A stretch of DNA of 43,140 bases. It comes from Roseiflexaceae bacterium. Lineage in GTDB: Bacteria; Chloroflexota; Chloroflexia; Chloroflexales; Roseiflexaceae. How positions within the stretch are numbered: position 1 is the first letter of the stretch; each line of letters begins with the position of its first letter. A program made the position numbers and the translations under genes. Below are positions 24,740-33,447 of this stretch, piece by piece. Below the pieces are notes generated by a model. The model was not told the origin of the DNA. It made no database searches and saw only the letters and a program-made list of their open reading frames with translations. Location of the stretch: contig CANFUF010000014.1 of assembly GCA_947450095.1 (NCBI GenBank), positions 1 through 43,140 of the forward strand. The letters are read 5' to 3'.

Positions 24740-25210
24740 CTACGCCTGCGTGCGCAAATAGGCCAGCACTTCGGGCCAGCCGGCGTATGATTTCACCGGC
24801 CAATCGTCGTATTCACGCAGACCAAATTTAATTACTTCGCCGCGGAAGTGGCGGGCGCCGTTGTTGGGGCGATCGTCAATCAAAAAATGCCCGCGATTGA
24901 GTTGTTTGTGGTGCGACAAAATCAAGCGTTTGTGGGCCGCATGCCCCAAATATTGCTCCACCCACAGGCGTTTATCCGTCCACGCCGAAGGATTATTCCA
25001 TGGCGCCGTCGACAAAATATAGGTATCGAACAAACCAGACAGCTCATGGAATGCTTCGACCGCCCCTGGCATCGGATCCATCAACGCAAAAATCCCCGGT
25101 GCATCACTCACGTCTGCGTGTTCCGCACGCACGTGCGCCGGCAAGCGCGCAATCCCCGACCGGAAGTCGACCAACACATTATCCATATCGACATACAACA
25201 CTTTGGACAT
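24740..25210 (-). CDS. 5'(3')-deoxyribonucleotidase (NT5C-like HAD enzyme)
   Basis: A 156-residue HAD-fold nucleotidase of the NT5C family, which dephosphorylates pyrimidine (deoxy)nucleoside monophosphates. The nucleophile motif is YVDMDNVLVDF near residue 6-16, motif II is LSTAPWNNPSAW near 67, the Lys lies in HHKQL, and motif IV is LIDDRPNNGARHF near 110. Length fits the single-domain family. ATG 25210 is chosen because AAGGAG lies five bases before it. A promoter with an overlapping palindrome precedes it. Divergence from other genes suggests a monocistronic unit. Confidence 0.88.
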   Translation of the reverse strand: MSKVLYVDMDNVLVDFRSGIARLPAHVRAEHADVSDAPGIFALMDPMPGAVEAFHELSGLFDTYILSTAPWNNPSAWTDKRLWVEQYLGHAAHKRLILSHHKQLNRGHFLIDDRPNNGARHFRGEVIKFGLREYDDWPVKSYAGWPEVLAYLRTQA

Positions 25211-25233
25211 ACACACTCCTTTTTGAATTTTCT

Positions 25234-25274
25234 GATTACGACGTAATCATACCATGTTTTCGTAATTATGTTAT
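25234..25274 (-). promoter_or_regulatory. Promoter with overlapping GATTACG palindrome
   Basis: On the minus strand ATAACA (25269-25274) and TATGAT (25246-25251) are 17 bases apart and precede the nucleotidase gene. GATTACG (25234-25240) and CGTAATC (25242-25248) form a perfect inverted repeat around one base, overlapping the -10 box and likely start site, as an operator would. Confidence 0.5.
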
Positions 25275-25282
25275 TTTATGGT

Positions 25283-25341
25283 AAAAAATATCCAGCGCGG
25301 CGGTGAATAGGCAGCTTCGACATAGAATCCGGTTGCGCTGG
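25283..25341 (-). terminator. Possible terminator of the rel gene
   Basis: On the minus strand CCAGCGC (25292-25298 complement) pairs with GCGCTGG (25335-25341 complement) and is followed by ATATTTTTT. The loop is long (36 bases), so confidence is modest. Confidence 0.4.
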
Positions 25342-25349
25342 TCTCGTGA

Positions 25350-27590
25350 TTACCGAGACGAAGTAATGCTGCCAGTTTCACGGCGGGCTTCGATGACGTC
25401 GGGCAGACGGTTGAGGCGGTCGAGCAGACGGGTCAATTGTTCGACGCTCTGGACGCGAATCACCGCCCGCAAGTACGAGCGATTAGGGCGACGGGTAGGC
25501 ATTTGTTCGACCACGTCGATGTTGATGCCGGCATCGGCGATGGTACTCGAGATGTCGCGCCACAGACCGACCCGGTCCCACGATTCGATTTGGAGCGGCA
25601 CCAAAAAGCCATGTTTGGGGGCCACACTGCCCCAGGCCACCCCCACAATCCGGTTGCGGTCGGGCTCATTGAGGATGTTGTGGCAATCGGCACGGTGCAC
25701 CGTCACGCCCCGACCGCGGGTCACATAGCCGGCGATTGGTTCACCCACCACCGGGTTGCAACAGCGGGCGAGGCGAGTCAGCAGGCCATCCATGCCCCGC
25801 ACGCGGATATCGGCGTTGGTTTGTTCACTGATTTTGCTGGGCGAAGCGGGGGTGGGTGGGTCGGCAACGACTTCTTCGGGCATCTGACTGGCCAGCATTT
25901 TTTGGCCAACGGTGCGGGCAGACAATTCGCCACTGCCAATCAACGCCAACATTTCATCCACCGGTTTGATGTTCATCAAGCTGGCTAAGTCTTCGAGGGC
26001 CACCACCAAGCCGAGTCGTTTGAGCTCTTTTTCGAGCATTTCACGGCCGGCGGTAATGTTTTCATCACGATCAGCCCGCTTAAAAAAACGGCGGATGTGA
26101 TTGCGGGCGCTGACGGTTTTGACGAAGTTCAACCAATCGCGACTAGGGCCATTAGAGGTGCGCTTGGTCATAATTTCGACCATTTCGCCGGTCTGGAGCT
26201 GGTAATCGAGTGACACCATGCGCTGGTGCACCCGGGCGCCCACACAATTATTGCCCACATCGGAGTGGATACGATAGGCGAAATCGACGGGAGTCGAGCC
26301 CACCGGCAAGTCGATGATTTTGCCCCGCGGGGTAAAGACAAACACCTGTTCTTCGAGGAAGTCCGACTTGAAGCGCTCGACGAAATCAGTAGCGACTTCG
26401 CTACCATCGGCCACTTCGTTGCGCCACGACATCAAATTGCGCAACCAGATAATTTTGTCGTCGAATTTTTGGTCGGAGCGTTTGTAGCCATCTTTGTAGC
26501 GCCAATGGGCGGCGATACCATGCTCGGCCATTTCGTGCATTTCGGCGGTACGAATCTGCACCTCGCACGGTTGGCCACCAGGGATGAGCACGGTGGTGTG
26601 CAATGAGCGATAGAGGCTTTCTTTGGGGTTGGCGATGTAATCATCGAACTCGCCGGGCACAGGGGGCCAGGTGGTATGCACCAACCCCAACACTTGATAA
26701 CATTCGGGGACGGTGGTAACGATGACCCGCACCGCCAGCTGGTCGTAGATTTGTTCGAGGCGCACCCCTTTGCGGGCCATTTTGCGATAAATCGAGTAGA
26801 TGTTTTTGGGGCGCCCCGAGACTTCGCCGTTGATATGCTCGTGCCCCAGCACATCACGCAAACGATCCACTACCCGTTGCACGGTGCGTTCACGCACGTC
26901 ACGGCGCATCGCCAACTGGCGGCTGATTTCTTGGTAATGCTCGGGTTCGAGCACCGCAAACGAACGGTCTTCGAGTTCCCATTTGAGTTGGCTGATACCG
27001 AGGCGGTGGGCAAGGGGTACATAAATTTCGATGGTTTCGCGGGCGATACGCCGTTGTTTTTCGGGTTTGGTGGCATGAATAGTGCGCATATTGTGCAGGC
27101 GGTCGGCGAGTTTAACCAGCACCACGCGGGGGTCGTTGGCCATCGACACAAACATTTTGCGGTAATTTTCGGCTTGGGCTTCTTCTTTGGGACGAATCTC
27201 GAGTTCCGACAATTTGGTCACCCCATCGACAAGAGCGGCTACATCGGCCCCAAAGTAGGCTTCGATTTGGTCGTAGGTGATGGTAGTATCTTCGATGACG
27301 TCGTGGAGCAGGGCGGCCATCACCGTTTCGGCATCGATTTCGAGATCAAGCAAAATAATCGCTACCGCCACCGGGTGATTGACATACGGCTCACCTGATT
27401 CACGAATCTGGTGGGCATGGGCGGCATGGGCAATGGCATAGGCCGCCCGCACAAGTAAAGTATATTGCTCGAGATTAGGGTCATTTTTGGCGTTGACACG
27501 GAAGCGGTTGCACAAATCATTGGCAGTAGCAGAATGCATCAACGTATCGTCAGGATGCAGTTTCCCAATCGAATTGGTACGGGTATTCAT
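25350..27590 (-). CDS. rel: Bifunctional (p)ppGpp synthetase/hydrolase Rel
   Basis: A 746-residue long RSH enzyme that makes and degrades the alarmone (p)ppGpp. The N-terminal HD hydrolase domain (about 45-200) has AALLHDVIEDT and RLHNMRT, so hydrolysis looks intact. The synthetase domain (about 235-350) has YDQLAVRVIV, DYIANPKESLYRSLHTTV and EVQIRT, with the Tyr and Glu used in nucleotide binding and catalysis present. A TGS domain begins near 395 (VFTPRGKIIDLPVGSTPVDFAYRIHSDVG). A Cys-bearing LARCCNPV segment and a C-terminal ACT domain (about 670-746) follow. ATG 27590 has AAGGGAG nine bases upstream. The gene lies 25 bases after a lipoprotein gene and may be coexpressed. Confidence 0.95.
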   Translation of the reverse strand: MNTRTNSIGKLHPDDTLMHSATANDLCNRFRVNAKNDPNLEQYTLLVRAAYAIAHAAHAHQIRESGEPYVNHPVAVAIILLDLEIDAETVMAALLHDVIEDTTITYDQIEAYFGADVAALVDGVTKLSELEIRPKEEAQAENYRKMFVSMANDPRVVLVKLADRLHNMRTIHATKPEKQRRIARETIEIYVPLAHRLGISQLKWELEDRSFAVLEPEHYQEISRQLAMRRDVRERTVQRVVDRLRDVLGHEHINGEVSGRPKNIYSIYRKMARKGVRLEQIYDQLAVRVIVTTVPECYQVLGLVHTTWPPVPGEFDDYIANPKESLYRSLHTTVLIPGGQPCEVQIRTAEMHEMAEHGIAAHWRYKDGYKRSDQKFDDKIIWLRNLMSWRNEVADGSEVATDFVERFKSDFLEEQVFVFTPRGKIIDLPVGSTPVDFAYRIHSDVGNNCVGARVHQRMVSLDYQLQTGEMVEIMTKRTSNGPSRDWLNFVKTVSARNHIRRFFKRADRDENITAGREMLEKELKRLGLVVALEDLASLMNIKPVDEMLALIGSGELSARTVGQKMLASQMPEEVVADPPTPASPSKISEQTNADIRVRGMDGLLTRLARCCNPVVGEPIAGYVTRGRGVTVHRADCHNILNEPDRNRIVGVAWGSVAPKHGFLVPLQIESWDRVGLWRDISSTIADAGINIDVVEQMPTRRPNRSYLRAVIRVQSVEQLTRLLDRLNRLPDVIEARRETGSITSSR

Positions 27591-27615
27591 CGGCGGCAAC
27601 TCCCTTGTATGGCCT

Positions 27616-28788
27616 TCACGATGTTTCTACGTTATCAAACAAGCCCCCAGCGGCCGCATCGAAGGTTTCGACATATAGGCCAGGCACACCAGCATCGGGC
27701 ATGGTCGTCGCAAAGGTGGCCAGCACGCTGCCATTGACGGTAAAGGTATATTGGTCACCTTTGACCGTAAATTCGACGTGATTGACTTCTGTCGGTTTAA
27801 TAATAGTACTATCGGTGACATCTTGCATGGTTTGCCATTTATCGCCGTCAGAGCGCACACAACCAAAGCGTTGCAGTGGACTAATCCAGCACACCACATA
27901 ATCGCGGGTATCGTCGGGGCGGGCATGGAAGCGCAAGGCGGTACCGATGCGGGCCGAGCCATCAAATGACATATCGACACTGATATGTTGGTCGAGCCGG
28001 GCGATTTCGGCGGGGGCACTGAGGTAGTAGCTATCGGCCATGCGCAAATAGATGCGATACACCCCGTCACGTACCGCAATGGCGCGGCGCAGGTCGTCCC
28101 CTTCGAACCATTTACCGTCATCTTGGTCAAAGGTATCTTTGGTAAACGGGGCAGGAGTGGCCGTGGGGATGGGTGTCACCGTGGGCAACGGCGCCACATT
28201 TACCGTCGCCAAAATCTGGTCGGCGACGGGGTGAATCAAGGCAATATCAGACTCGGGCATGCTCATCACCACAATGGCGACACTATCAACGAATTGTTGG
28301 ACACTAACGCGCATCCACAATGGCACGGTGCGCCCTTCACGATTAGTGCCACTGCCACTTGCTTCGACCAGCATCCGCCCTTGATCATCGGTACGAATAT
28401 CGCCTTGATTGGTAGCACCGAGTTGATTGAGGGTTTGGAGCAATAATTCTTGGCGGGCACTTGTCTCCAAGGCCGTGGGGCTAGCGATGAGCAACAACGA
28501 AATCAAGCCACGCTGATTGGGGGCATTCCAAATCCACAAGGCGCGACCGGCGTCACTATGGCTTTCGATGTTCCAGGCTTGGGGCACACGCAATTGCACC
28601 CGGCCGTCAGGTGATTGCCAGGGCACGAGAGTGAGTGGTACCGGCGTAGTGACCACCGTTTCACCGAGGACCTCGGCCGCTGATACGGCGGTAGGGGTGG
28701 CAAAGGCCGGCACGCTGACGGGGCGACTACAGGCCGCAAGGCTCCCAATCGCTATGCAAATTATCAAAAAAATCGTTGGCTGTTTCAC
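27616..28788 (-). CDS. Lipoprotein with C-terminal beta-sandwich-like domain
   Basis: A 390-residue predicted lipoprotein from GTG 28788. The signal sequence ends in a SLAAC lipobox near residue 20. The N-terminal region (about 50-190) reads like a PsbP/DUF1795-type beta-rich domain (SPDGRVQLRVPQAWNI). A short Pro/Thr linker (PLPTVTPIPTATPAP) follows. The C-terminal 170 residues contain DTFDQDDGKWFEG and FDGSARIGTALRFHARP and end GGLFDNVETS, resembling LamG/laminin-like sandwich folds. Function is unknown. The GTG is eight bases past a TATAAT box, so this may be a leaderless start. It sits upstream of rel. Confidence 0.72.
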   Translation of the reverse strand: MKQPTIFLIICIAIGSLAACSRPVSVPAFATPTAVSAAEVLGETVVTTPVPLTLVPWQSPDGRVQLRVPQAWNIESHSDAGRALWIWNAPNQRGLISLLLIASPTALETSARQELLLQTLNQLGATNQGDIRTDDQGRMLVEASGSGTNREGRTVPLWMRVSVQQFVDSVAIVVMSMPESDIALIHPVADQILATVNVAPLPTVTPIPTATPAPFTKDTFDQDDGKWFEGDDLRRAIAVRDGVYRIYLRMADSYYLSAPAEIARLDQHISVDMSFDGSARIGTALRFHARPDDTRDYVVCWISPLQRFGCVRSDGDKWQTMQDVTDSTIIKPTEVNHVEFTVKGDQYTFTVNGSVLATFATTMPDAGVPGLYVETFDAAAGGLFDNVETS

Positions 28789-28795
28789 ACCATTG

Positions 28796-28801
28796 ATTAT
28801 A
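28796..28801 (-). promoter_or_regulatory. -10 box directly before the lipoprotein GTG
   Basis: TATAAT on the minus strand is separated by only seven bases from GTG 28788, which is in frame with the lipoprotein signal sequence. Transcription would start on the start codon. No -35 match is clear. Confidence 0.5.
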
Positions 28802-28821
28802 CGAGATAATCCGTATGCCCT

Positions 28822-28960
28822 AGACGCAGACGTAGCAGGCTGCGTCTCTCCCAAATTCCTGCTTCACTTCCTCCTTCCTGCTTCACTTCCTCCTTCCTGC
28901 TTCACTTCCTCCTTCCTCCTTCACACTTCCTCCTTCCTCCTTCACACTTCCTACTTCATC
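28822..28960 (-). repeat. Heptad (GAAGNNN) repeat array with adjacent palindrome
   Basis: AGACGCAG at 28822-28829 pairs with CTGCGTCT at 28840-28847, a palindrome resembling the GC-rich element at 1-44. Bases 28857-28960, read on the minus strand, are an almost unbroken series of about 14 units of seven bases, GAAGTGT, GAAGGAG, GAAGCAG and similar. They lie in the divergent interval between the lipoprotein and EamA genes. No coding frame is supported. Confidence 0.8.
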
Positions 28961-29004
28961 AGTGCTATCATACGCACAACAACATTCACCATAAAGGGGA
29001 TATC

Positions 29005-29901
29005 ATGACGGCACGCCAAACTGGTATTTTGTTTTTGTTAGGAGCAATCTGGGGTGCGGCATTTATGCTCATCAAAATCGCCGTTAGCGATGTGGCCCCA
29101 GCCACTCTGGTCGCCGTCCGGATTGCGATTACCGCCGTTATTTTGTATGCCACCATGCGCGTCAGCGGGGTCACCTTGCCTCGTGAGCGTCAGCCATGGT
29201 TCAATTTTTATTCGGTGGGGATGTTTGGGTTAGTGATTCCGTTTTTGTTGATTTCGTGGGGGCAACGGCTCATCCCTAGTAGCACTACGGCGATTCTGGG
29301 GGCGACAACCCCGTTGTTTACGGCGCTAATTAATATTGCCACCCGTGCCGAAGAAAAAATCAACGTCGAACGGATTATCGGGTTAATCGTCGGCTTTATC
29401 GGTGTCATTGTCGCCATCGGGATTGCCAATGCTACATCTGGGAACTGGATTGGTGAGCTGTGTGTGCTGGGCGCCGCGGTCTGTTATGCGATTTCGGCGC
29501 TGTATAGTCGACGCGTCTTTGGTGGCATGAAGCCCATCATTCCCTCTACCGGCCAAATGATTGCCAGCGCCTCGCTGCTCATTCCGATTGCGTTGATTTG
29601 GGATGGCATGCCTTCGGCATTACCATCAGCCAAATCAATTACTGCACTCTTGATTTTGGCGGTGTTTTGTACCGCCATCGCCTATATTTTGTACTATCAC
29701 TTGATTGACACCGTCGGTGCCACCAAAGCCTCCATGGTATCGTTCCTGATCGCACCATTTGGGGTCGTCTACGGCTCCGTGTTTTTGCAAGAGCCGATTA
29801 ACCCCAATTCCATTGCTGGGTTGGTGATTATCATCCTCGGGATTGTGATTGCCGGCGGCAGTTGGCGGGCCATCCTCAAAACACGGCCCACTAGCGCATG
29901 A
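29005..29901 (+). CDS. EamA/DMT family transporter
   Basis: A 298-residue transporter with ten hydrophobic segments in two EamA halves (about 5-140 and 150-285). It opens with GILFLLGAIWGAAFMLIKIAV, typical of the family; TTAILGATTPLFTALI closes the first half and KASMVSFLIAPFGVVYGSVFLQE the second. The export substrate is unknown. AAAGGGGA lies four bases before the ATG, and a TATCAT box at 28966-28971 may be its -10 element. The next gene starts inside its stop codon (ATGA). It is distinct from the EamA gene at 13405. Confidence 0.9.
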   Translation: MTARQTGILFLLGAIWGAAFMLIKIAVSDVAPATLVAVRIAITAVILYATMRVSGVTLPRERQPWFNFYSVGMFGLVIPFLLISWGQRLIPSSTTAILGATTPLFTALINIATRAEEKINVERIIGLIVGFIGVIVAIGIANATSGNWIGELCVLGAAVCYAISALYSRRVFGGMKPIIPSTGQMIASASLLIPIALIWDGMPSALPSAKSITALLILAVFCTAIAYILYYHLIDTVGATKASMVSFLIAPFGVVYGSVFLQEPINPNSIAGLVIIILGIVIAGGSWRAILKTRPTSA

Positions 29902-31088
29902 CGCCCGAACTAGTGGCCTGGCTCCAAACTGCCGAAGCGCATGCGCTGTTGGCGACCATCGATACGACCCAGCATTTGCAGAGCATGAGCCTATTACGGC
30001 GTCAGGTCGCAAGTGCCCAGGCGGCGGCGTTGTTTGAATTGGCCACGGTGCGCCAGCTCGCCATCCGCAAATTTCCTGATGGCGCACAGTTGTGGTTTAC
30101 CCGTGAGGCCCTCGAACAAGCCAGCCACAGCCGCGTCGCCCAGCACCGTGCCAACCAATTTGCCGGGCGTCACCACATTGCCGATTTGTGTTGCGGCTGT
30201 GGTGGCGATTTGTTGGCGTTGGCGACACAGGCACCGTGTATCGCCGTCGACAGCGATACCACCCGTTTGGCGATGGCGCATGCCAATATCGCCCAGCGTG
30301 GGCTCAGCGACCGCGTCAGCTGGGGCGAGGCCGATGTCACGACCTATGCGCTCCCGGACAGCGTCGATGCCGTTTTTTTCGATCCAGGCCGACGCAGTGG
30401 CGGACGCCGGATGTTCCACCATAGCGATTACCAACCACCACTCACCATCGCCACAACGTGGCGGCGCGCTGGGCGGATCATCGCCATCAAATGCGCCCCT
30501 GGTCTCGATTATCACGACTTGCCGCTCACGCCACCATTTGCCATCGAATGTGTGTCGTTGGCCGGGGAACTCCGTGAAACGGTGGTGTGGCTCGATACAC
30601 CCTGGCCTTGGCAACGGCGTGCCAGTGTGCTCAGTGGCACTACCACGGCGCAACTCGACGATACGGCGCCAGCCCACACCGTCACCTGTAGCGCCCCCCA
30701 GACATTTTTTTATGAGCCAGACGTGGCGGTGATTCGGGCAGGGTTGGTGCAACATCTCGCCCAGCAAATCGGGGCGCAAATGATTGATCGCCAAATCGCC
30801 TATTTAACCAGTGCGGACTATCACGCCACCCCATTTGCCCGCTGTTGGCAAGTGATTGACACACTGCCGTTTAACGAACGCATCCTCAAACAAACCTTGC
30901 GCCGGCTCAATGCTGGGGCCATTACCGTCAAAAAACGTGGCTCGCCGGTTGATACCGATGCCCTCGCCAAACGCTTGTCACAACCCAGCGGCGAAGCGCT
31001 GGTGGTTGTATTGACCCAGGTCGCTGACCACCATACCGCGATTATTTGTCGTGGTCCCTATCACCCACCAGAGGAGTCTTTGTCATGA
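29898..31088 (+). CDS. Class I methyltransferase with THUMP-like domain
   Basis: A 396-residue protein. The N-terminal helical part precedes a SAM-binding fold with motif I IADLCCGCGGDLLAL near residue 95-110 and a motif IV-like VFFDPGRRSGGRR near 158. The DPxR-type motif suggests action on RNA or DNA bases, but the usual DPPY or NPPY form is absent. The C-terminal third matches the THUMP-like domain found after such methyltransferases. The target is unknown; a tRNA or rRNA base is a reasonable guess. The gene overlaps its upstream transporter by four bases and the downstream MFS gene by four bases. Confidence 0.85.
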   Translation: MTPELVAWLQTAEAHALLATIDTTQHLQSMSLLRRQVASAQAAALFELATVRQLAIRKFPDGAQLWFTREALEQASHSRVAQHRANQFAGRHHIADLCCGCGGDLLALATQAPCIAVDSDTTRLAMAHANIAQRGLSDRVSWGEADVTTYALPDSVDAVFFDPGRRSGGRRMFHHSDYQPPLTIATTWRRAGRIIAIKCAPGLDYHDLPLTPPFAIECVSLAGELRETVVWLDTPWPWQRRASVLSGTTTAQLDDTAPAHTVTCSAPQTFFYEPDVAVIRAGLVQHLAQQIGAQMIDRQIAYLTSADYHATPFARCWQVIDTLPFNERILKQTLRRLNAGAITVKKRGSPVDTDALAKRLSQPSGEALVVVLTQVADHHTAIICRGPYHPPEESLS

Positions 31089-32323
31089 TCAAACAACCCG
31101 CAGAATTAACCAGCCACGAACGCCGCGTTGGAATGTATGTCATGATTATTAATTCATTCATGATGTGGGGGGGGTTTTTTATGATTGTCCCCCTCATTTC
31201 CATTCATTATGTCGAACAATTAGGTTGGGCCACGGCGAGTATAGGGATCGTGCTCGGATTACGCCAACTCTTCCAGCAAGGCTTCACCGTGGTAGGCGGT
31301 ATGCTCGCAGACCGCTTTGGGGCGCGCTTATTGATTTTGTGTGGGTTGATTGTGCGCGTCATCGGGTTTGGGGCCATGGCCTGGGCCACCACCTTCCCGT
31401 TACTGCTTGGAAGTGCGATTTTTGCGGCGCTCGGCGGCGCCATGTTTGACTCACCCAGCTCGGCCACGATTGCCGCCTTGACTACCCCAACTGACCGCGC
31501 CCGCTATTTTTCAATTTTGGGCATCGTACGCAACTTGGGAATGGCAGTGGGACCACTCATTGGCACATGGCTACTCAAATACGATTTCGGCGTGGTGGCG
31601 ATTTCATCAGGGGCTTGTTATATCATTGCCTGGGCGGCCACCTATATTTTGCTCCCAAACATCGCCGTTGCTACCGGTCAAGGCAAATTGACCCATGGAA
31701 TTGGCTTGGCGTTACGTGATCGCCGCTTCATGATTTACAATGCCTTGTTGTTAGGCTATTGGTTTATGTGGACCCAAATTACCTTGTCAATTCCCCTCAA
31801 AGCCACCGATATTGCCACCGATACCAACGCCGTGAGCTGGGTGTATGGGGTCAATGCCTTGATTAGTATTGTGCTCCAATACCCACTGATGCGCTTGGCC
31901 GAACGATTTTTGTCATCAGCCACTATTCTCGTGATTGGCATTGCCGTGATGGCCATCGGGTTAGGGTTTATTGCGACCACGCATACAACCGCATTGTTAT
32001 TGATTTGTGTGGCGCTCTACTCAGTGGGCGGGTTACTCGCATCACCTAGCCAACAAACCGTGGCTGCCAATTTGGCCGACAATACCGCCTTAGGGTCGTA
32101 TTTTGGAGTGGCAGGGTTGGCGATTGCCTTGGGGGGCGGGATGGGGAGCTTTAGTGGGGGCACGCTCTATGGGTGGGGGAAGTCACTCCAGCAGCCGGCG
32201 CTACCATGGCTGACCTTTATGAGCGTCGGCATTATTACCACCATCGCCCTCGTCTTCTTTTTCCGACGCTTTGGGTTATTAACCCACCACAAACTACGCA
32301 TCGTTGAGGATACGCACGCCTAA
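31085..32323 (+). CDS. Major facilitator superfamily transporter
   Basis: A 412-residue protein with about twelve hydrophobic segments. The loop between helices 2 and 3 has GGMLADRFGARLLI, the MFS G-x3-D-R-x-G motif, followed by a basic stretch around RVIGFG. It belongs to the drug-exporter-like group (YttB/YfmO-type) by general pattern; the substrate is unknown. ATG 31085 is in an ATGA overlap with the methyltransferase stop, with GAGGAG upstream. It ends 23 bases before the acetyltransferase gene, so four genes from 29005 to 33255 probably form one transcript. Confidence 0.92.
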   Translation: MIKQPAELTSHERRVGMYVMIINSFMMWGGFFMIVPLISIHYVEQLGWATASIGIVLGLRQLFQQGFTVVGGMLADRFGARLLILCGLIVRVIGFGAMAWATTFPLLLGSAIFAALGGAMFDSPSSATIAALTTPTDRARYFSILGIVRNLGMAVGPLIGTWLLKYDFGVVAISSGACYIIAWAATYILLPNIAVATGQGKLTHGIGLALRDRRFMIYNALLLGYWFMWTQITLSIPLKATDIATDTNAVSWVYGVNALISIVLQYPLMRLAERFLSSATILVIGIAVMAIGLGFIATTHTTALLLICVALYSVGGLLASPSQQTVAANLADNTALGSYFGVAGLAIALGGGMGSFSGGTLYGWGKSLQQPALPWLTFMSVGIITTIALVFFFRRFGLLTHHKLRIVEDTHA

Positions 32324-32346
32324 CCATTACCACAGGAGGTATCGGG

Positions 32347-33255
32347 GTGTCTACGTTGCCATTACGTCTCGCTCAACTCACCATCACCCTCGCCACCCCC
32401 GATCAATATGCGGTGGTGATTGCGTTAGTGCATCGCGCCCGGATTCGTTTATTGCAATTTGGCACGATTACGCTCCAATTGCCCGCAGCACAACAAATCA
32501 TGGCGGTGGCGTGGCACGAATCACAACCCGTTGCCACGCTCATTGCCAGTAGTAGTAATCCCCACTGTGCCTGGATTCGTTGTTGCGCCATTGATGGAAT
32601 TGCCTTTAGTGATCATACGGCGGTCTTGGCGCAACTCGCACAGATCCTTATCGCACAGGCCCCCGTCACGGCGTTGTACTATAGTGGGGATTTCTACGAT
32701 CGCTGGTTTACCGATATTTTGACGGGAGTCGGCTTCCAACCACACAGTGCCATCATCGGACTACAACGCCAAACAGCATTGCCGTTGCGCGCGACTACCC
32801 AACCAGCCACATTGCGGCGGCTCCATCCTAATGATATTGCCACAATTCAAATGATTGATGCCCTTGCATTTGCGTACGAATGGCTTAAAAACGACTATGA
32901 AGTCCACCAATTATTCAATACCGATACCATCGCCTTCCATGCCACAATTGCAGATCACTCTATAGGGTATGCGATTGCAGTGGTCCATGACCATGGAAGC
33001 CTGCTCCACATCGTACGGATTGCCGTATTGCCGGAGTGGCGCCGCCAAGGTATTGCCCAACAATTATTGGCAGCGGTGATTACGTATGGGCAACAAATCG
33101 ACACAGCACAGATTTCGCTCAATACCCAGCACGATAACCATGCCGCATTGGCACTCTATCAGCGAGCTGGATTCAAACAAACGAATGACCGCCATGAAGT
33201 GATTGCCCATGACGTAGTAGGGGCGAATCATGCCGGCGAATTCATTCGCCCCTAG
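32347..33255 (+). CDS. Tandem GNAT N-acetyltransferase
   Basis: A 302-residue protein with two GNAT-like halves. The C-terminal half (about 155-285) carries the acetyl-CoA loop RIAVLPEWRRQGIAQQLL and NHAALALYQRAGF. The N-terminal half is degenerate. The acyl acceptor is unknown. GTG 32347 has a perfect AGGAGGT at 32334-32340, six bases before. The last residues, GANHAGEFIRP, are encoded by an 11-bp inverted repeat at 33218-33254 that straddles the stop codon, so the C terminus was probably supplied by a palindromic repeat. Confidence 0.87.
   Translation: MSTLPLRLAQLTITLATPDQYAVVIALVHRARIRLLQFGTITLQLPAAQQIMAVAWHESQPVATLIASSSNPHCAWIRCCAIDGIAFSDHTAVLAQLAQILIAQAPVTALYYSGDFYDRWFTDILTGVGFQPHSAIIGLQRQTALPLRATTQPATLRRLHPNDIATIQMIDALAFAYEWLKNDYEVHQLFNTDTIAFHATIADHSIGYAIAVVHDHGSLLHIVRIAVLPEWRRQGIAQQLLAAVITYGQQIDTAQISLNTQHDNHAALALYQRAGFKQTNDRHEVIAHDVVGANHAGEFIRP
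33218..33254. repeat. REP-like palindrome overlapping the GNAT 3' end
   Basis: TAGGGGCGAAT at 33218-33228 pairs perfectly with ATTCGCCCCTA at 33244-33254 around a 15-base loop. The GTAGGGGCGA-type arm is a palindrome style I have seen as a repeated extragenic element in other bacterial genomes. Here it covers the GNAT stop codon at 33253-33255. It may also act as the operon's terminator hairpin, although no T run follows. Confidence 0.6.
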
Positions 33256-33265
33256 TCGCCCCAAT

Positions 33266-33300
33266 GAAGGAGAAAGTATAAAGTCGGAAGGATGAAGTAA
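33266..33300 (+). repeat. Short heptad array of the GAAGNNN type
   Basis: Five consecutive seven-base units (GAAGGAG, AAAGTAT, AAAGTCG, GAAGGAT, GAAGTAA) fill 33266-33300. They share phase and composition with the arrays at 63-220, 28857-28960 and 39133-39474. The rest of the gap up to 33435 is AT-rich and shows no gene. Confidence 0.7.
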
Positions 33301-33435
33301 CGATTGGCGTCGATATTTGGCTAAAGATGAATATTATTTGTAAAAACTGTCTTTTTTGACAAATTATCCTTGTAAAAATGCGCTATTTCATACAGAAATT
33401 GTAAATATTTTATCAATAAAAGTATAGATTTATGC

Positions 33436-33441
33436 TATACT
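33436..33441 (+). promoter_or_regulatory. -10 box directly before the MoxR start codon
   Basis: TATACT is separated by only six bases from ATG 33448, and no ribosome-binding site lies between. The strongly AT-rich stretch before it may replace a -35 box. The message may be leaderless. Confidence 0.5.
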
Positions 33442-33447
33442 GACGCC

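Noticed and set aside
26676-27398. A 240-codon plus-strand frame opposite rel
   Set aside because: It overlaps the HD and synthetase domains of rel and shows only shadow composition.
29994-30794. A 266-codon minus-strand frame opposite the THUMP-like methyltransferase
   Set aside because: Antisense to a gene with intact SAM-binding motifs; no start signals of its own.
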